From Methylovirgula sp. (GTDB taxonomy: Bacteria > Pseudomonadota > Alphaproteobacteria > Rhizobiales > Beijerinckiaceae): a stretch of 10,237 bases of DNA. The notes beneath the pieces were generated by a model, which was given only the letters and a program-made list of their open reading frames with translations, was not told where the DNA came from and searched no databases. The stretch spans positions 1 to 10,237 of the forward strand of contig JASHVQ010000173.1 of NCBI GenBank assembly GCA_030044485.1, read 5' to 3'. Made by a program: the position numbers and the translations under genes. Below, piece after piece: positions 1 to 6,463 of the stretch (position 1 is the first letter of the stretch; each line of letters starts with the position of its first letter).

Positions 1-1443
1 TCCGACTGGATGGGCATCGAGCGCGCGCGCGGGATCTCCGTCGTGACGTCGGTGATGACCTTCGAGCATGGCGGCTGCGTCTATAATCTGCTCGACACGC
101 CCGGCCACGAGGATTTCTCCGAGGATACCTACCGTACCCTCAGCGCCGTCGACTCGGCGGTGATGGTGATCGACGCGGCCAAGGGCATCGAGGCGCGCAC
201 CCGCAAGCTGTTCGAGGTCTGCCGGCTGCGCGACATTCCGATCATCACCTTCATCAACAAGCTCGACCGCGAGAGCCGCGATCCCTTCGATCTCATCGAC
301 GAGATCGAGAAGACCTTGGCGCTCGACGCCGCGCCGCTGACTTGGCCGCTTGGCAGCGGCCGGGATTTCGCCGGCACCTACGATCTTGCCCGTCACCTCG
401 TGCGCCGGCTCGACGCCGACGCTGCGCCGGCCGAGGTCTCCGGACTGGCCGACGCCTCTCTCGAAAAGCTTCTGCCGCCGGCGACGCTGGCGTCCGTGCG
501 CGAGCAGATCGAGCTGGCGCGCGCGGCCTTGAAGCCGTTCGACCGCCGGTGCTTTCTCGAAGGTCACCTCACGCCCGTCTTTTTCGGCAGCGCCTTGCGC
601 AATTTCGGCGTGCGCGATCTGATCGAGGCATTGTGCGAGCTTGCACCCGCCCCGCGCGGCCTCGACACCGACCGGCGCCATGTCGATCCGCGCGAACCCA
701 AGATGACCGGATTCGTTTTCAAGATCCAGGCGAACATGGATCCCAATCATCGCGACCGCATCGCCTTCTTGCGCGTCTGCTCGGGCAAGCTCAGGCGCGG
801 CATGAAGGCGAAACTCGTTCGCAGCGGCAAGTTTCTGACTCTGAACGCGCCGCAATTCTTTTTCGCTCAGGACCGCCAGCTCGCCGACGAAGCCTATCCC
901 GGCGATGTCGTTGGCATTCCCAATCACGGCACTTTGCGCATCGGCGACACTTTGACGGAGGGCGAGGAGCTCGCCTTCTGCGGCGTGCCGAGTTTCGCGC
1001 CGGAAATCCTGCGGCGCGTGCGAATTTCGGATGCGATGCGCGCCGAGAAGCTGCGTGAGGCTCTGGCGCAGATGGCCGAGGAAGGCGTCGTGCAGGTCTT
1101 TCAGCCGAACGATGGATCGAACGCCATCGTCGGCGTGGTCGGCGCCTTGCAGCTCGATGTGCTCGCCGAGAGGCTCGCCACGGAATATGGCCTCGAGGTC
1201 GGGTTCGAAGCGCCGCGTTTCGAGATCGCCCGCTGGCTCGAGGCCGAAGCGGCCGAACTCGAGCGATTCGGCCGCGCGCACGCCGCCTCGATGGCGGCCG
1301 ATCTCGACGGCGCGCCGGTCTTTCTCGGCGCCTCGGCGTTTGACCTGCGCTACGAACAGGAGAGATGGCCGAAGGTCAGCTTCGCCGACGTGAAAGACTA
1401 TCAGAAGGCGAGGCAACCGCACCTTCAGAGGGCGTTGACATAG
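1..1443 (+). CDS. prfC: Peptide chain release factor 3 (RF3), 5'-truncated by window edge
   Basis: RF3 is the translational GTPase that removes RF1 or RF2 from the ribosome after peptide release, acting in the cytoplasm. The reading frame is open from base 1, so the true start lies outside the window; comparison with E. coli RF3 (529 aa) suggests roughly 65-70 residues, including the P-loop, are missing. The first codons read SDWMGIERARGIS, which is the RF3 switch I region. G3 DTPGHEDF is encoded at 94-117 and G4 NKLD at 256-267, and the RF3-typical GSALRNFGV follows at 586-612. WPLGSGRDF and the C-terminal RF3 domain are also present, and the frame ends at TAG. DTPGHEDFSEDTYRTL separates RF3 from EF-G. 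The last 19 bp overlap the convergent sugar transferase gene. No frameshift is seen. The family call is firm. Confidence 0.96.
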   Translation, partial: SDWMGIERARGISVVTSVMTFEHGGCVYNLLDTPGHEDFSEDTYRTLSAVDSAVMVIDAAKGIEARTRKLFEVCRLRDIPIITFINKLDRESRDPFDLIDEIEKTLALDAAPLTWPLGSGRDFAGTYDLARHLVRRLDADAAPAEVSGLADASLEKLLPPATLASVREQIELARAALKPFDRRCFLEGHLTPVFFGSALRNFGVRDLIEALCELAPAPRGLDTDRRHVDPREPKMTGFVFKIQANMDPNHRDRIAFLRVCSGKLRRGMKAKLVRSGKFLTLNAPQFFFAQDRQLADEAYPGDVVGIPNHGTLRIGDTLTEGEELAFCGVPSFAPEILRRVRISDAMRAEKLREALAQMAEEGVVQVFQPNDGSNAIVGVVGALQLDVLAERLATEYGLEVGFEAPRFEIARWLEAEAAELERFGRAHAASMAADLDGAPVFLGASAFDLRYEQERWPKVSFADVKDYQKARQPHLQRALT

Positions 1444-2933
1444 GCGCGCTTCGAAGTCAGCGTCAGCCAGAGGATCTCGATATCGAACCACAGCGACCAG
1501 TGGTCGATGTAGTAGAGATCGTGTTCCACGCGGGCGCGCATCCGCTCGGCGCTCATGTCGCCGCGAAAGCCGTTGATCTGGGCCCACCCGGTAATTCCCG
1601 GCTTGACGTTGTGGCGCCTTGCGTAAAGCGCGATACGTTGCTCGAATTTTTGATCGATTATGAGCGCGTGCGGGCGGGGCCCGACGAGCGACATCTCGCC
1701 GCGCAGGACGTTGATGAGCTGCGGCCATTCGTCGATGTTGTGACGGCGCAAGAAATTCCCGACACCTGTGATACGTGCGTCGCCTTCGCTCACCGGCGTG
1801 AGCTTGCTGTCGTCCTCGAGCGTGTGCATCGAACGGAATTTGAACATGCGAAATGGCTGCTGATTGAAGCCGTACCGGCGCTGGCGAAAGATGACTGGCC
1901 CGCGGCTGTCAAGCTTGATGGCAATGGCGACTACCAGAAACAATGGCGCGAGCAGAACGAGCGCCGCGACGGAGAGGAGGATGTCGAAGAAACGCTTGGC
2001 GATGACTTCCGCGGGCGACAGAGGATCGCGCACCAGATTGAGACTCGCCATCCGTCCGATCTTCGAAACCTGCGCCTGGGAAAACTGGTCGAGCACCTCG
2101 GAGCCGAGGTGGATGGAGGTTGGGATGCGCAGGAAGGCCTGGATCGCCGCGTCGACGACCTTTCGATGCGACCAGGGCACGAGAATGAAAACGTCGTCAG
2201 GCTCGAGGACACGCGCCGAGGCGAGCGCCAGCGCCAGATCCTCGTCGAGATTGTCGGCGCCGCGCAGCACCGAGGCGGCGACGACGTGGATGCCGAAAAG
2301 CCAAGGCTCGTGGCGCTTGGTGAAGCTATCGAGTTCATCCTCGTAGCCAAGCAGGAATATGCGGCGCACCGCGAGCCGTCCTTGCCGCGCATAGGCGCGA
2401 ATGCCGTATGTGAGGCACAAACGCGTGACGTTGAGGATCAGGAAGCCGGCGACGAAAAATGTCGCCAGCGCCAGCATGCGGGAGCTGGCGAGCGGCCGCG
2501 CCGTCGCCGTGACGACCAGCGCGCCGAAAACCGCCATGCACCACAGCAGTATGGAGCGCCTCACCTGATTCTCGAACGTCAGATATTTGGCGATCGCATA
2601 TTCGTCGCGGATCGCATTCATGGACGTGAAGAGCACGGCGACCAGAAGGCCGAGGCGCGCGTGACTGCTAACGGCGAGCGCGGCCGGCGTATAGACGAGC
2701 CTGGCGAGCAGTCCGCTCGCCAGGATCGCCGCGAAATCGGCGAGCGCTGCGAGCAAGGAAAAGCCGCCCCGGACCAGAAGCGCGTTCTTGCGCGGCGGAC
2801 CGAGGGACCATTTGGCCAGCGCGAAAGATCTCGCGGCTTGCGTTGTATCGGCGCGGAACATTCTGACCGATTCCACAGCGTCCGGCTCGAGAGCGGTTGC
2901 AAAATTGGACAGCGGCGGGTCCGAATGGGACAC
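1425..2933 (-). CDS. Polyprenyl-phosphate sugar-1-phosphate transferase (WcaJ/ExoY/PssA-type)
   Basis: This is a membrane enzyme of the bacterial sugar transferase family that moves a hexose-1-phosphate (often glucose or galactose) from a UDP-sugar to undecaprenyl phosphate, the first step in building an exopolysaccharide or capsule repeat unit. Numbered from the GTG at 2933 (502 aa), hydrophobic segments lie near residues 54-82, 94-107, 127-144 and 155-173, followed by a soluble middle domain and a fifth segment at about 317-339. The catalytic domain then shows KFRSMHT (365-371), DEWPQL (401-406), SLVGPRP (415-421), KPGITGWAQ (444-452) and DLYYIDHWS (472-480). All family blocks are present and the length is normal for the long WcaJ class. 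The GTG was chosen because an AGGGG lies just upstream; TTG at 2972 and ATG at 2861 are in-frame alternatives, the latter with only a weak upstream GGAA. The sugar specificity cannot be read from sequence, and no other polysaccharide genes are in the window. Confidence 0.93.
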   Translation of the reverse strand: MSHSDPPLSNFATALEPDAVESVRMFRADTTQAARSFALAKWSLGPPRKNALLVRGGFSLLAALADFAAILASGLLARLVYTPAALAVSSHARLGLLVAVLFTSMNAIRDEYAIAKYLTFENQVRRSILLWCMAVFGALVVTATARPLASSRMLALATFFVAGFLILNVTRLCLTYGIRAYARQGRLAVRRIFLLGYEDELDSFTKRHEPWLFGIHVVAASVLRGADNLDEDLALALASARVLEPDDVFILVPWSHRKVVDAAIQAFLRIPTSIHLGSEVLDQFSQAQVSKIGRMASLNLVRDPLSPAEVIAKRFFDILLSVAALVLLAPLFLVVAIAIKLDSRGPVIFRQRRYGFNQQPFRMFKFRSMHTLEDDSKLTPVSEGDARITGVGNFLRRHNIDEWPQLINVLRGEMSLVGPRPHALIIDQKFEQRIALYARRHNVKPGITGWAQINGFRGDMSAERMRARVEHDLYYIDHWSLWFDIEILWLTLTSKRAYVNAL

Positions 2934-3058
2934 GTCGCCCCTGCGCCGTGGGCCTTGAGGAGGGGACAGCAACCGGCGTGCCCGGCGGCGGGCAGATAAT
3001 CCAAGGCAATCAAGCGCGCGACGGCGGGGAAGCGGCGCCCCTTGACGCTTGCGCCAGC

Positions 3059-3076
3059 CCGAAGCATCGTCTTCGG
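3059..3076. promoter_or_regulatory. Candidate promoter and dyad ahead of the exported-protein/RNase T2 run
   Basis: TTGACG at 3042-3047 is followed after 17 bp by CATCGT at 3065-3070, a possible -35/-10 pair for the + strand gene starting at 3095. The -10-like hexamer sits exactly in the centre of an inverted repeat, CCGAAG (3059-3064) and CTTCGG (3071-3076). The -35 is good and the -10 poor. The dyad could be an operator or chance; this is pattern reading only. Confidence 0.3.
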
Positions 3077-3094
3077 CCTAGCTCGGAGGCCAAG

Positions 3095-3577
3095 ATGAGC
3101 GGACGCGGCGGCCCTGTCCCTATATCCTCGAAACGGATGTTATTTCTGGCGGCGATTGCTTCGGGCATAGGGGCGAGCTGCGCGCCGGCCGCGCTCCAGG
3201 CGCGCCCGCAGGTGCCGGCCGAAGACCGCTATGATTCCTATCAGGGCGTTCTGCCAGGTTGCGCCGATCCGGCGGTCTTCGAGCGCATTCAATCGCGGTT
3301 TGCGGCGCGTGAAGGCGAGTTCTGGAAGTCCGGTCTGCAGATCGTCGGGCTCGATCAAATCCGCGAGATTGGTTTTCGCTCCAACGGGCTCGATCTGATC
3401 CCGCGCCGCTATTGCATCGCCAAGGCGGAAATGAACAATCAATCGCGGCGCGACGTCTCCTATACGATCGACGAAGATCTCGGCATCATCGGCATGGGCT
3501 TCGATGTCGAATGGTGCATCGACGGACTCGACCGCAACTACGCCTACGCGCCTGACTGCAAAATGGCGCGGCCCTAA
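3095..3577 (+). CDS. Small exported protein of unknown function, four conserved-looking cysteines
   Basis: I do not recognise a named family for this 160-aa protein. The ATG at 3095 is chosen because GGAGG (3085-3089) lies at good distance; the frame is open far upstream but that part overlaps the divergent sugar transferase gene. An in-frame ATG at 3137 lacks a good ribosome binding site. Residues 1-36 look like a signal peptide: a basic SSKR, a hydrophobic stretch MLFLAAIASGIGA, and a probable cleavage after ALQA. The mature part has four cysteines (56, 107, 141, 155), an even number that would suit two disulfides in the periplasm. A lipoprotein is unlikely because the residues before Cys29 (GAS) do not make a lipobox. 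It ends 20 bp before the RNase T2 gene on the same strand, so co-expression is likely. A role as a partner or inhibitor of the RNase is only a guess. Confidence 0.8.
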   Translation: MSGRGGPVPISSKRMLFLAAIASGIGASCAPAALQARPQVPAEDRYDSYQGVLPGCADPAVFERIQSRFAAREGEFWKSGLQIVGLDQIREIGFRSNGLDLIPRRYCIAKAEMNNQSRRDVSYTIDEDLGIIGMGFDVEWCIDGLDRNYAYAPDCKMARP

Positions 3578-3597
3578 ATCGCCGAGGGATCGCGTTC

Positions 3598-4275
3598 ATG
3601 TGCTTGAAGGCCGGGTTTCGGGTCGCAGTGGTTGCCGCATTCACAGCCTTCTGCGTTGCCGGGATGGCGCGCGACGCCGCGGCGCAAAACGCGGCCGCCA
3701 ATTTGCCAGGCGATTTCGATTTCTACGTGCTGGCTCTTTCCTGGTCTCCGGGCTTCTGCGACACGATCGGCATCGGGCGCGCGCATGCGCAATGTGCGAG
3801 CGGCGCACATCTGGGTTTTGTGGTGCACGGCCTCTGGCCGCAATATGTGCGCGGCTTTCCGCTCGACTGCGAGGGCATCCACTCGCCTTCGCGGCTGGCG
3901 CTGGATACGGTGCGAGGACTCTATCCGGACGAGGGGCTGGCGCGCTTTGAGTGGCGCAAACACGGAACCTGTTCAGGCAAAAGCCCGACCGATTATTTCG
4001 CCGACGTTCGCAAGGCGCGTGAAGCGATCGTGATACCGCCGCAGTTTCGCGACGCAGGGAAGACCCAGAATTGGACGCCGCTCGATATTCAACGCGCCTT
4101 CATCGCGGCCAATCCTCGCCTGCGGCCGGGCATGATGGCGGTTGAATGCACGCAGGGAGAATTCGAGGAAGTGCGGATCTGCTTCTCGAAAGACCTGCAC
4201 AATTTCGTCGCCTGCCCGGAAGTAAGCCGGCACTTCTGCTACACGCAGCAGATCACCGTGGCGCCGATGCGCTGA
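3598..4275 (+). CDS. Ribonuclease T2 family protein (RNase I-like), periplasmic
   Basis: T2 RNases cut single-stranded RNA with little base preference, giving 2',3'-cyclic phosphate ends; the bacterial members such as E. coli RNase I are periplasmic scavengers. The 225-aa product starts with a signal peptide (residues 1 to about 29, ending DAAA). Conserved block CAS1 is FVVHGLWPQY with His77, and CAS2 is RFEWRKHGTC with Glu118 and His122, so the catalytic set is intact. Eight cysteines remain in the mature chain (54, 66, 91, 125, 184, 195, 206, 214), fitting four disulfides. Length is slightly below E. coli RNase I. The ATG at 3598 has a GAGG about ten bases upstream. It follows the exported unknown protein by 20 bp and precedes rlmJ by 6 bp, so a three-gene transcript is likely. 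The family call is firm; physiological role is inferred. Confidence 0.95.
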   Translation: MCLKAGFRVAVVAAFTAFCVAGMARDAAAQNAAANLPGDFDFYVLALSWSPGFCDTIGIGRAHAQCASGAHLGFVVHGLWPQYVRGFPLDCEGIHSPSRLALDTVRGLYPDEGLARFEWRKHGTCSGKSPTDYFADVRKAREAIVIPPQFRDAGKTQNWTPLDIQRAFIAANPRLRPGMMAVECTQGEFEEVRICFSKDLHNFVACPEVSRHFCYTQQITVAPMR

Positions 4276-4281
4276 GGCCCG

Positions 4282-5139
4282 ATGAATTACCGGCACGCCT
4301 ATCATGCCGGCAATTTCGCCGACGTGTTCAAACACGTGATCTTGACGCGCATCTTGCTATACCTGATGCGCAAAGAAACGCCGCTGCGGGTGATCGACAC
4401 GCACGCCGGCGAAGGGGTTTACGATCTCTCGGCCGCCGCCGGGAAAACCGGGGAATGGCGCGGCGGCATCGCCAGGATCGCCGCCGCGCGCGCGCCGCCC
4501 CGCATCGAAGCTTTGCTTACGCCTTATCTGGCGGTTGCGGCGCCGCTGTTCGTCGAGAATCCGCCGCTCTATCCCGGTTCTCCGGCGCTCGTTCGCGAAC
4601 TTCTTCGGCGGCGGGACCGGATGATCTTTTGCGATGCGCTCGGCGAGGCCGTCGCGGCTTTGAGAGCACGGATCGAGTTCGCCCGCGACCGCCGCGTCAA
4701 GATCTTCGAGATGGACGACTTTGCGACGCTCAAAGCCTTTATTCCGCCTAGCGAAAGGCGCGGACTGGTCTTCATCGATCCGCCGTTCGAGCAAAGAACC
4801 GAATTCGACGACCTGCTCGCGGCTTTGACCATGGCGGCGCGCAAATGGCCGACCGGAATCTATATGGCCTGGTTCCCGATCAAGGATCGCAAGGCAGTGG
4901 CGCGCTTTCTCGGCGCGCTGGTCGCGGCCGTGACGCAAGCAAAGATCACAAAATTGCTGCGCCTTGAACTCCAGGTTGACGAGCCGCGGCCCGACGGGCC
5001 GCTCGCCGCCAGCGGTCTCGTCATTCTTAATCCGCCTTTTGCGCTGGCGATGGAAGCGCGCACGGTTTTGCCTTATCTTGCCGAGACCATGGGTTCGGGG
5101 CGGCACGGCTCCGACGTCGCTTGGCTCATAGGCGACTGA
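4282..5139 (+). CDS. rlmJ: 23S rRNA (adenine(2030)-N6)-methyltransferase RlmJ
   Basis: RlmJ (formerly YhiR, also called ComJ) uses S-adenosylmethionine to methylate A2030 of 23S rRNA during ribosome assembly. The 285-aa product matches E. coli RlmJ (280 aa) in length and opens with the hallmark MNYRHAYHAGNFADVFKH. The SAM-binding region reads DTHAGEGVYDL (39-49), and the catalytic motif IV is IDPPFE at 165-170, with Phe where the family more often has Tyr. Homologues were once linked to DNA uptake as nutrient, but the RNA methylase role is the established one. The ATG at 4282 is 6 bp after the RNase T2 stop, with GAGG from the end of that gene serving as ribosome binding site, which suggests translational coupling. 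GC content and codon use match its neighbours. Confidence 0.96.
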   Translation: MNYRHAYHAGNFADVFKHVILTRILLYLMRKETPLRVIDTHAGEGVYDLSAAAGKTGEWRGGIARIAAARAPPRIEALLTPYLAVAAPLFVENPPLYPGSPALVRELLRRRDRMIFCDALGEAVAALRARIEFARDRRVKIFEMDDFATLKAFIPPSERRGLVFIDPPFEQRTEFDDLLAALTMAARKWPTGIYMAWFPIKDRKAVARFLGALVAAVTQAKITKLLRLELQVDEPRPDGPLAASGLVILNPPFALAMEARTVLPYLAETMGSGRHGSDVAWLIGD

Positions 5140-5194
5140 CCGGCGGAACGACTGGGCAAGCTCATTCTTCCCGCGGCACGTGGACATAAGGAGC

Positions 5195-5227
5195 CGCCGG
5201 CTACATGCCGGCGAGCCCAAGGGGAGG
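5195..5227 (+). promoter_or_regulatory. Leader hairpin and strong ribosome binding site of the csp gene
   Basis: A 7-bp GC stem (5195-5201 with 5207-5213, core GCCGGC on both arms) closes a 5-nt loop, TACAT, just upstream of the Shine-Dalgarno GGGGAGGA (5220-5227). An in-frame ATG at 5205-5207 lies across the loop and 3' arm, which would add ten residues to the cold-shock protein. The strong Shine-Dalgarno favours the downstream ATG at 5235. Structured leaders controlling cold-shock genes are known, but this one is inferred from sequence only. Confidence 0.45.
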
Positions 5228-5234
5228 ATGCCTG

Positions 5235-5447
5235 ATGCCACAGACGGGAACCGTAAAATTCTTCAACGTCAACAAGGGCTTCGGCTTTATCACGCCAGAT
5301 GGCGGCGGGCCCGACATATTCCTTCATGTCACGGCCGTCGAGCGCGCCGGGCTTGCTTCGCTGAATGAAGGTCAGAGGGTGAGCTTCGAGACCGAACCGG
5401 ACAAAAAGGGGAAGGGTCCGAAGGCCGTCAATCTCCAGCTGATCTGA
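5235..5447 (+). CDS. Cold-shock domain protein (CspA family)
   Basis: This is a 70-aa single cold-shock domain, a small OB-fold protein that binds single-stranded RNA and DNA and melts mRNA structure. It begins MPQTGTVKFFNVNKGFGFI, containing the RNP1 motif (KGFGFI), followed by RNP2 as DIFLHV. The typical core then follows through the end at KAVNLQLI. Length is the family norm. The ATG at 5235 is preferred over an in-frame ATG 30 bp upstream because GGGGAGGA lies directly before it and the family seldom has an N-terminal extension. A 95-bp gap separates it from rlmJ, so it probably has its own promoter, though I could not identify a convincing one. Many paralogues exist in alphaproteobacteria, so no symbol is given. 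Its stop is 14 bp from that of the convergent porin gene. Confidence 0.96.
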   Translation: MPQTGTVKFFNVNKGFGFITPDGGGPDIFLHVTAVERAGLASLNEGQRVSFETEPDKKGKGPKAVNLQLI

Positions 5448-5461
5448 GCCAGGCGGCCTGT

Positions 5462-6124
5462 TCAGAAGTGGTAATCGATGCCGGCGCGTATGGTCGACAT
5501 GGACAAGCCGGAGTTCATGGCATCGCGCGTGCCGGAGAACAGGCCGCTGGCCCCGTAATCGCTGAACAGATATTCGGCCTTGACCGAGATGTTGTGTGTC
5601 ATGGCGTATTCGATGCCGCCGCCAAGCACGAAGCCGTTGAGATAGGTCGATTGGCTGACATAGAGGTTAGGCGGGGCCGAGAAATCGGCAACCGAGCCGC
5701 GCAGGTTGGCGCCCGTATAGCCGCCGGTGACATAGACGAGGGCTTGATTAAAGGCATAGCCGAAACGGGCGCGCACCGAGCCTTCGCCCGTGAGACTGCC
5801 CGACCCGTAGACTCCCGCCCTGGGAGTGCCGGTTCCGTTGATGTCGCCGAAATCGACATCGCCTTCGATGCCGGCGACCAGGGGGCCCGACTGGTAATTA
5901 TAGCCGGCCGTCACGCCGAAGAGACCGCCGTCGGCACTGCCGAAATAATTATTGCCGGTGTTGCTGTAGGCGCCGAAGCCGAAGGACGCGTTCGCACCGA
6001 CATAGGCGCCGGTCCAGGTGAAGACGGGCGGCGGCGCGTAATAGGACGCTCCCGACAGATCGGCGCCCAGCGCCGGGACGGCGAAAAGCGTCGAAGCGAG
6101 GGTGGCAAGGAGACCGCGGCGCAT
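5462..6124 (-). CDS. Outer membrane beta-barrel protein, Omp25/Omp31 type
   Basis: This is a small outer membrane barrel of the alphaproteobacterial Omp25/Omp31 group, usually abundant surface proteins involved in envelope integrity. The 220-aa product (from the ATG at 6124) has a signal peptide, MRRGLLATLASTLFAVPALGA, then the family-typical WTGAYVGANASFGFG, alternating glycine-rich and aromatic strands, a VRARFGYAF strand, and a C-terminal AGIDYHF ending in Phe, the usual recognition signal for the BAM machinery. An in-frame ATG at 6142 adds six residues; I prefer 6124 because GAGG lies six bases before it and the signal peptide then looks standard. Asn, Ser, Thr and Tyr content is high, as expected for surface loops. 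The ribosome binding site lies in a hairpin. The family call is firm; the precise function is not readable. Confidence 0.92.
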   Translation of the reverse strand: MRRGLLATLASTLFAVPALGADLSGASYYAPPPVFTWTGAYVGANASFGFGAYSNTGNNYFGSADGGLFGVTAGYNYQSGPLVAGIEGDVDFGDINGTGTPRAGVYGSGSLTGEGSVRARFGYAFNQALVYVTGGYTGANLRGSVADFSAPPNLYVSQSTYLNGFVLGGGIEYAMTHNISVKAEYLFSDYGASGLFSGTRDAMNSGLSMSTIRAGIDYHF

Positions 6125-6129
6125 GAGAG

Positions 6130-6160
6130 ACCTCGTCGGCATCGATCAACCTGACGAGGT
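6130..6160 (-). promoter_or_regulatory. Hairpin over the ribosome binding site of the omp gene
   Basis: ACCTCGTC at 6130-6137 and GACGAGGT at 6153-6160 are perfect 8-bp inverted repeats separated by 15 nt. In the leftward mRNA the 3' arm contains the GAGG that would serve the ATG at 6124, while the alternative ATG at 6142 and its AGG lie in the loop. Start choice or translation rate could therefore depend on this stem. It is directly visible in sequence; the regulatory role is inferred. Confidence 0.5.
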
Positions 6161-6177
6161 TTAGGCTTAAGGCGTTA

Positions 6178-6205
6178 CTTATGAATTAAATAAAATAAAT
6201 GTAAA
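6178..6205 (-). promoter_or_regulatory. Candidate sigma-70 type promoter for the omp gene
   Basis: Reading leftwards, TTTACA (complement of 6200-6205) is followed after 16 bp by CATAAG (complement of 6178-6183). They match the -35 and -10 consensus at five and four of six positions and lie in a very AT-rich stretch. Transcription would begin near 6171, giving a leader of about 47 nt to the ATG at 6124 that contains the whole hairpin. Placement fits a strongly expressed porin, but this is unproven. Confidence 0.4.
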
Positions 6206-6377
6206 GAGGGACACAGAAGGAGACGAGACGCCATTAGTTACAATATATAAGTCTGTCAAATCATGTATGATGAATCGCTGGTGAATGGGAGTTATTTGCA
6301 AGTTATCGCTGCGTAGCCCCCAATACTTTTTGCCTAATATAGTCTTAATGCCGCTTCATCAGCTGCGCGGGCGCGGC

Positions 6378-6426
6378 CTTTAATCGCCGGCCGGCAGTTT
6401 TCGCCGGCCGGCAAAATTGCTTAAAG
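6378..6426. repeat. Double palindrome with nested stem upstream of the SDR gene
   Basis: GCCGGCCGGC occurs at 6386-6395 and again at 6403-6412. Because the 10-mer is its own reverse complement, the two copies are both direct and inverted repeats and could form a 10-bp all-GC stem around a 7-nt loop. With flanks, CGCCGGCCGGC plus six bases makes a 17-nt near-tandem repeat. An outer pair, CTTTAA (6378-6383) and TTAAAG (6421-6426), encloses the stem. No U tract follows on either strand and the flanking genes diverge, so a normal terminator is unlikely; a leader structure, protein site or dispersed palindrome is possible. Confidence 0.6.
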
Positions 6427-6463
6427 CTCGCCGGCGCGCGGAATTGGACGAGGGGGAAGCGGC

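Larger units (their letters stand above)
6125..6463. other. AT-rich divergent intergenic region between omp and SDR genes
   Basis: This is the only stretch longer than 300 bp without a gene. The part from about 6161 to 6350 is much richer in A and T than the rest of the window, with runs such as AATTAAATAAAATAAA. I see no coding pattern, tRNA or terminator with a U tract in it. It holds the omp hairpin and promoter candidate at its left end, a GC-rich double palindrome near 6385-6412, and a good ribosome binding site (GAGGGGGAAG) for the SDR gene at its right end. The middle, about 6210-6375, contains nothing I can name. Confidence 0.7.

Noticed and set aside
1365..2999. Long plus-strand frame of 544 codons opposite the sugar transferase gene
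   Set aside because: It has the Glu/Arg/Asp-rich composition of an antisense shadow in GC-rich DNA, no recognisable motif, and lies exactly over a well-supported gene.
2897..3094. N-terminal extension of the exported protein
   Set aside because: It would overlap the divergent sugar transferase start and hide the signal peptide; GGAGG before 3095 supports the shorter form.
5444..5465. Hairpin CTGA-CAGG-CGG-CCTG-TCAG between convergent csp and omp genes as bidirectional terminator
   Set aside because: Only two 4-bp stems with an internal loop and no U tract on either strand; too weak to annotate.
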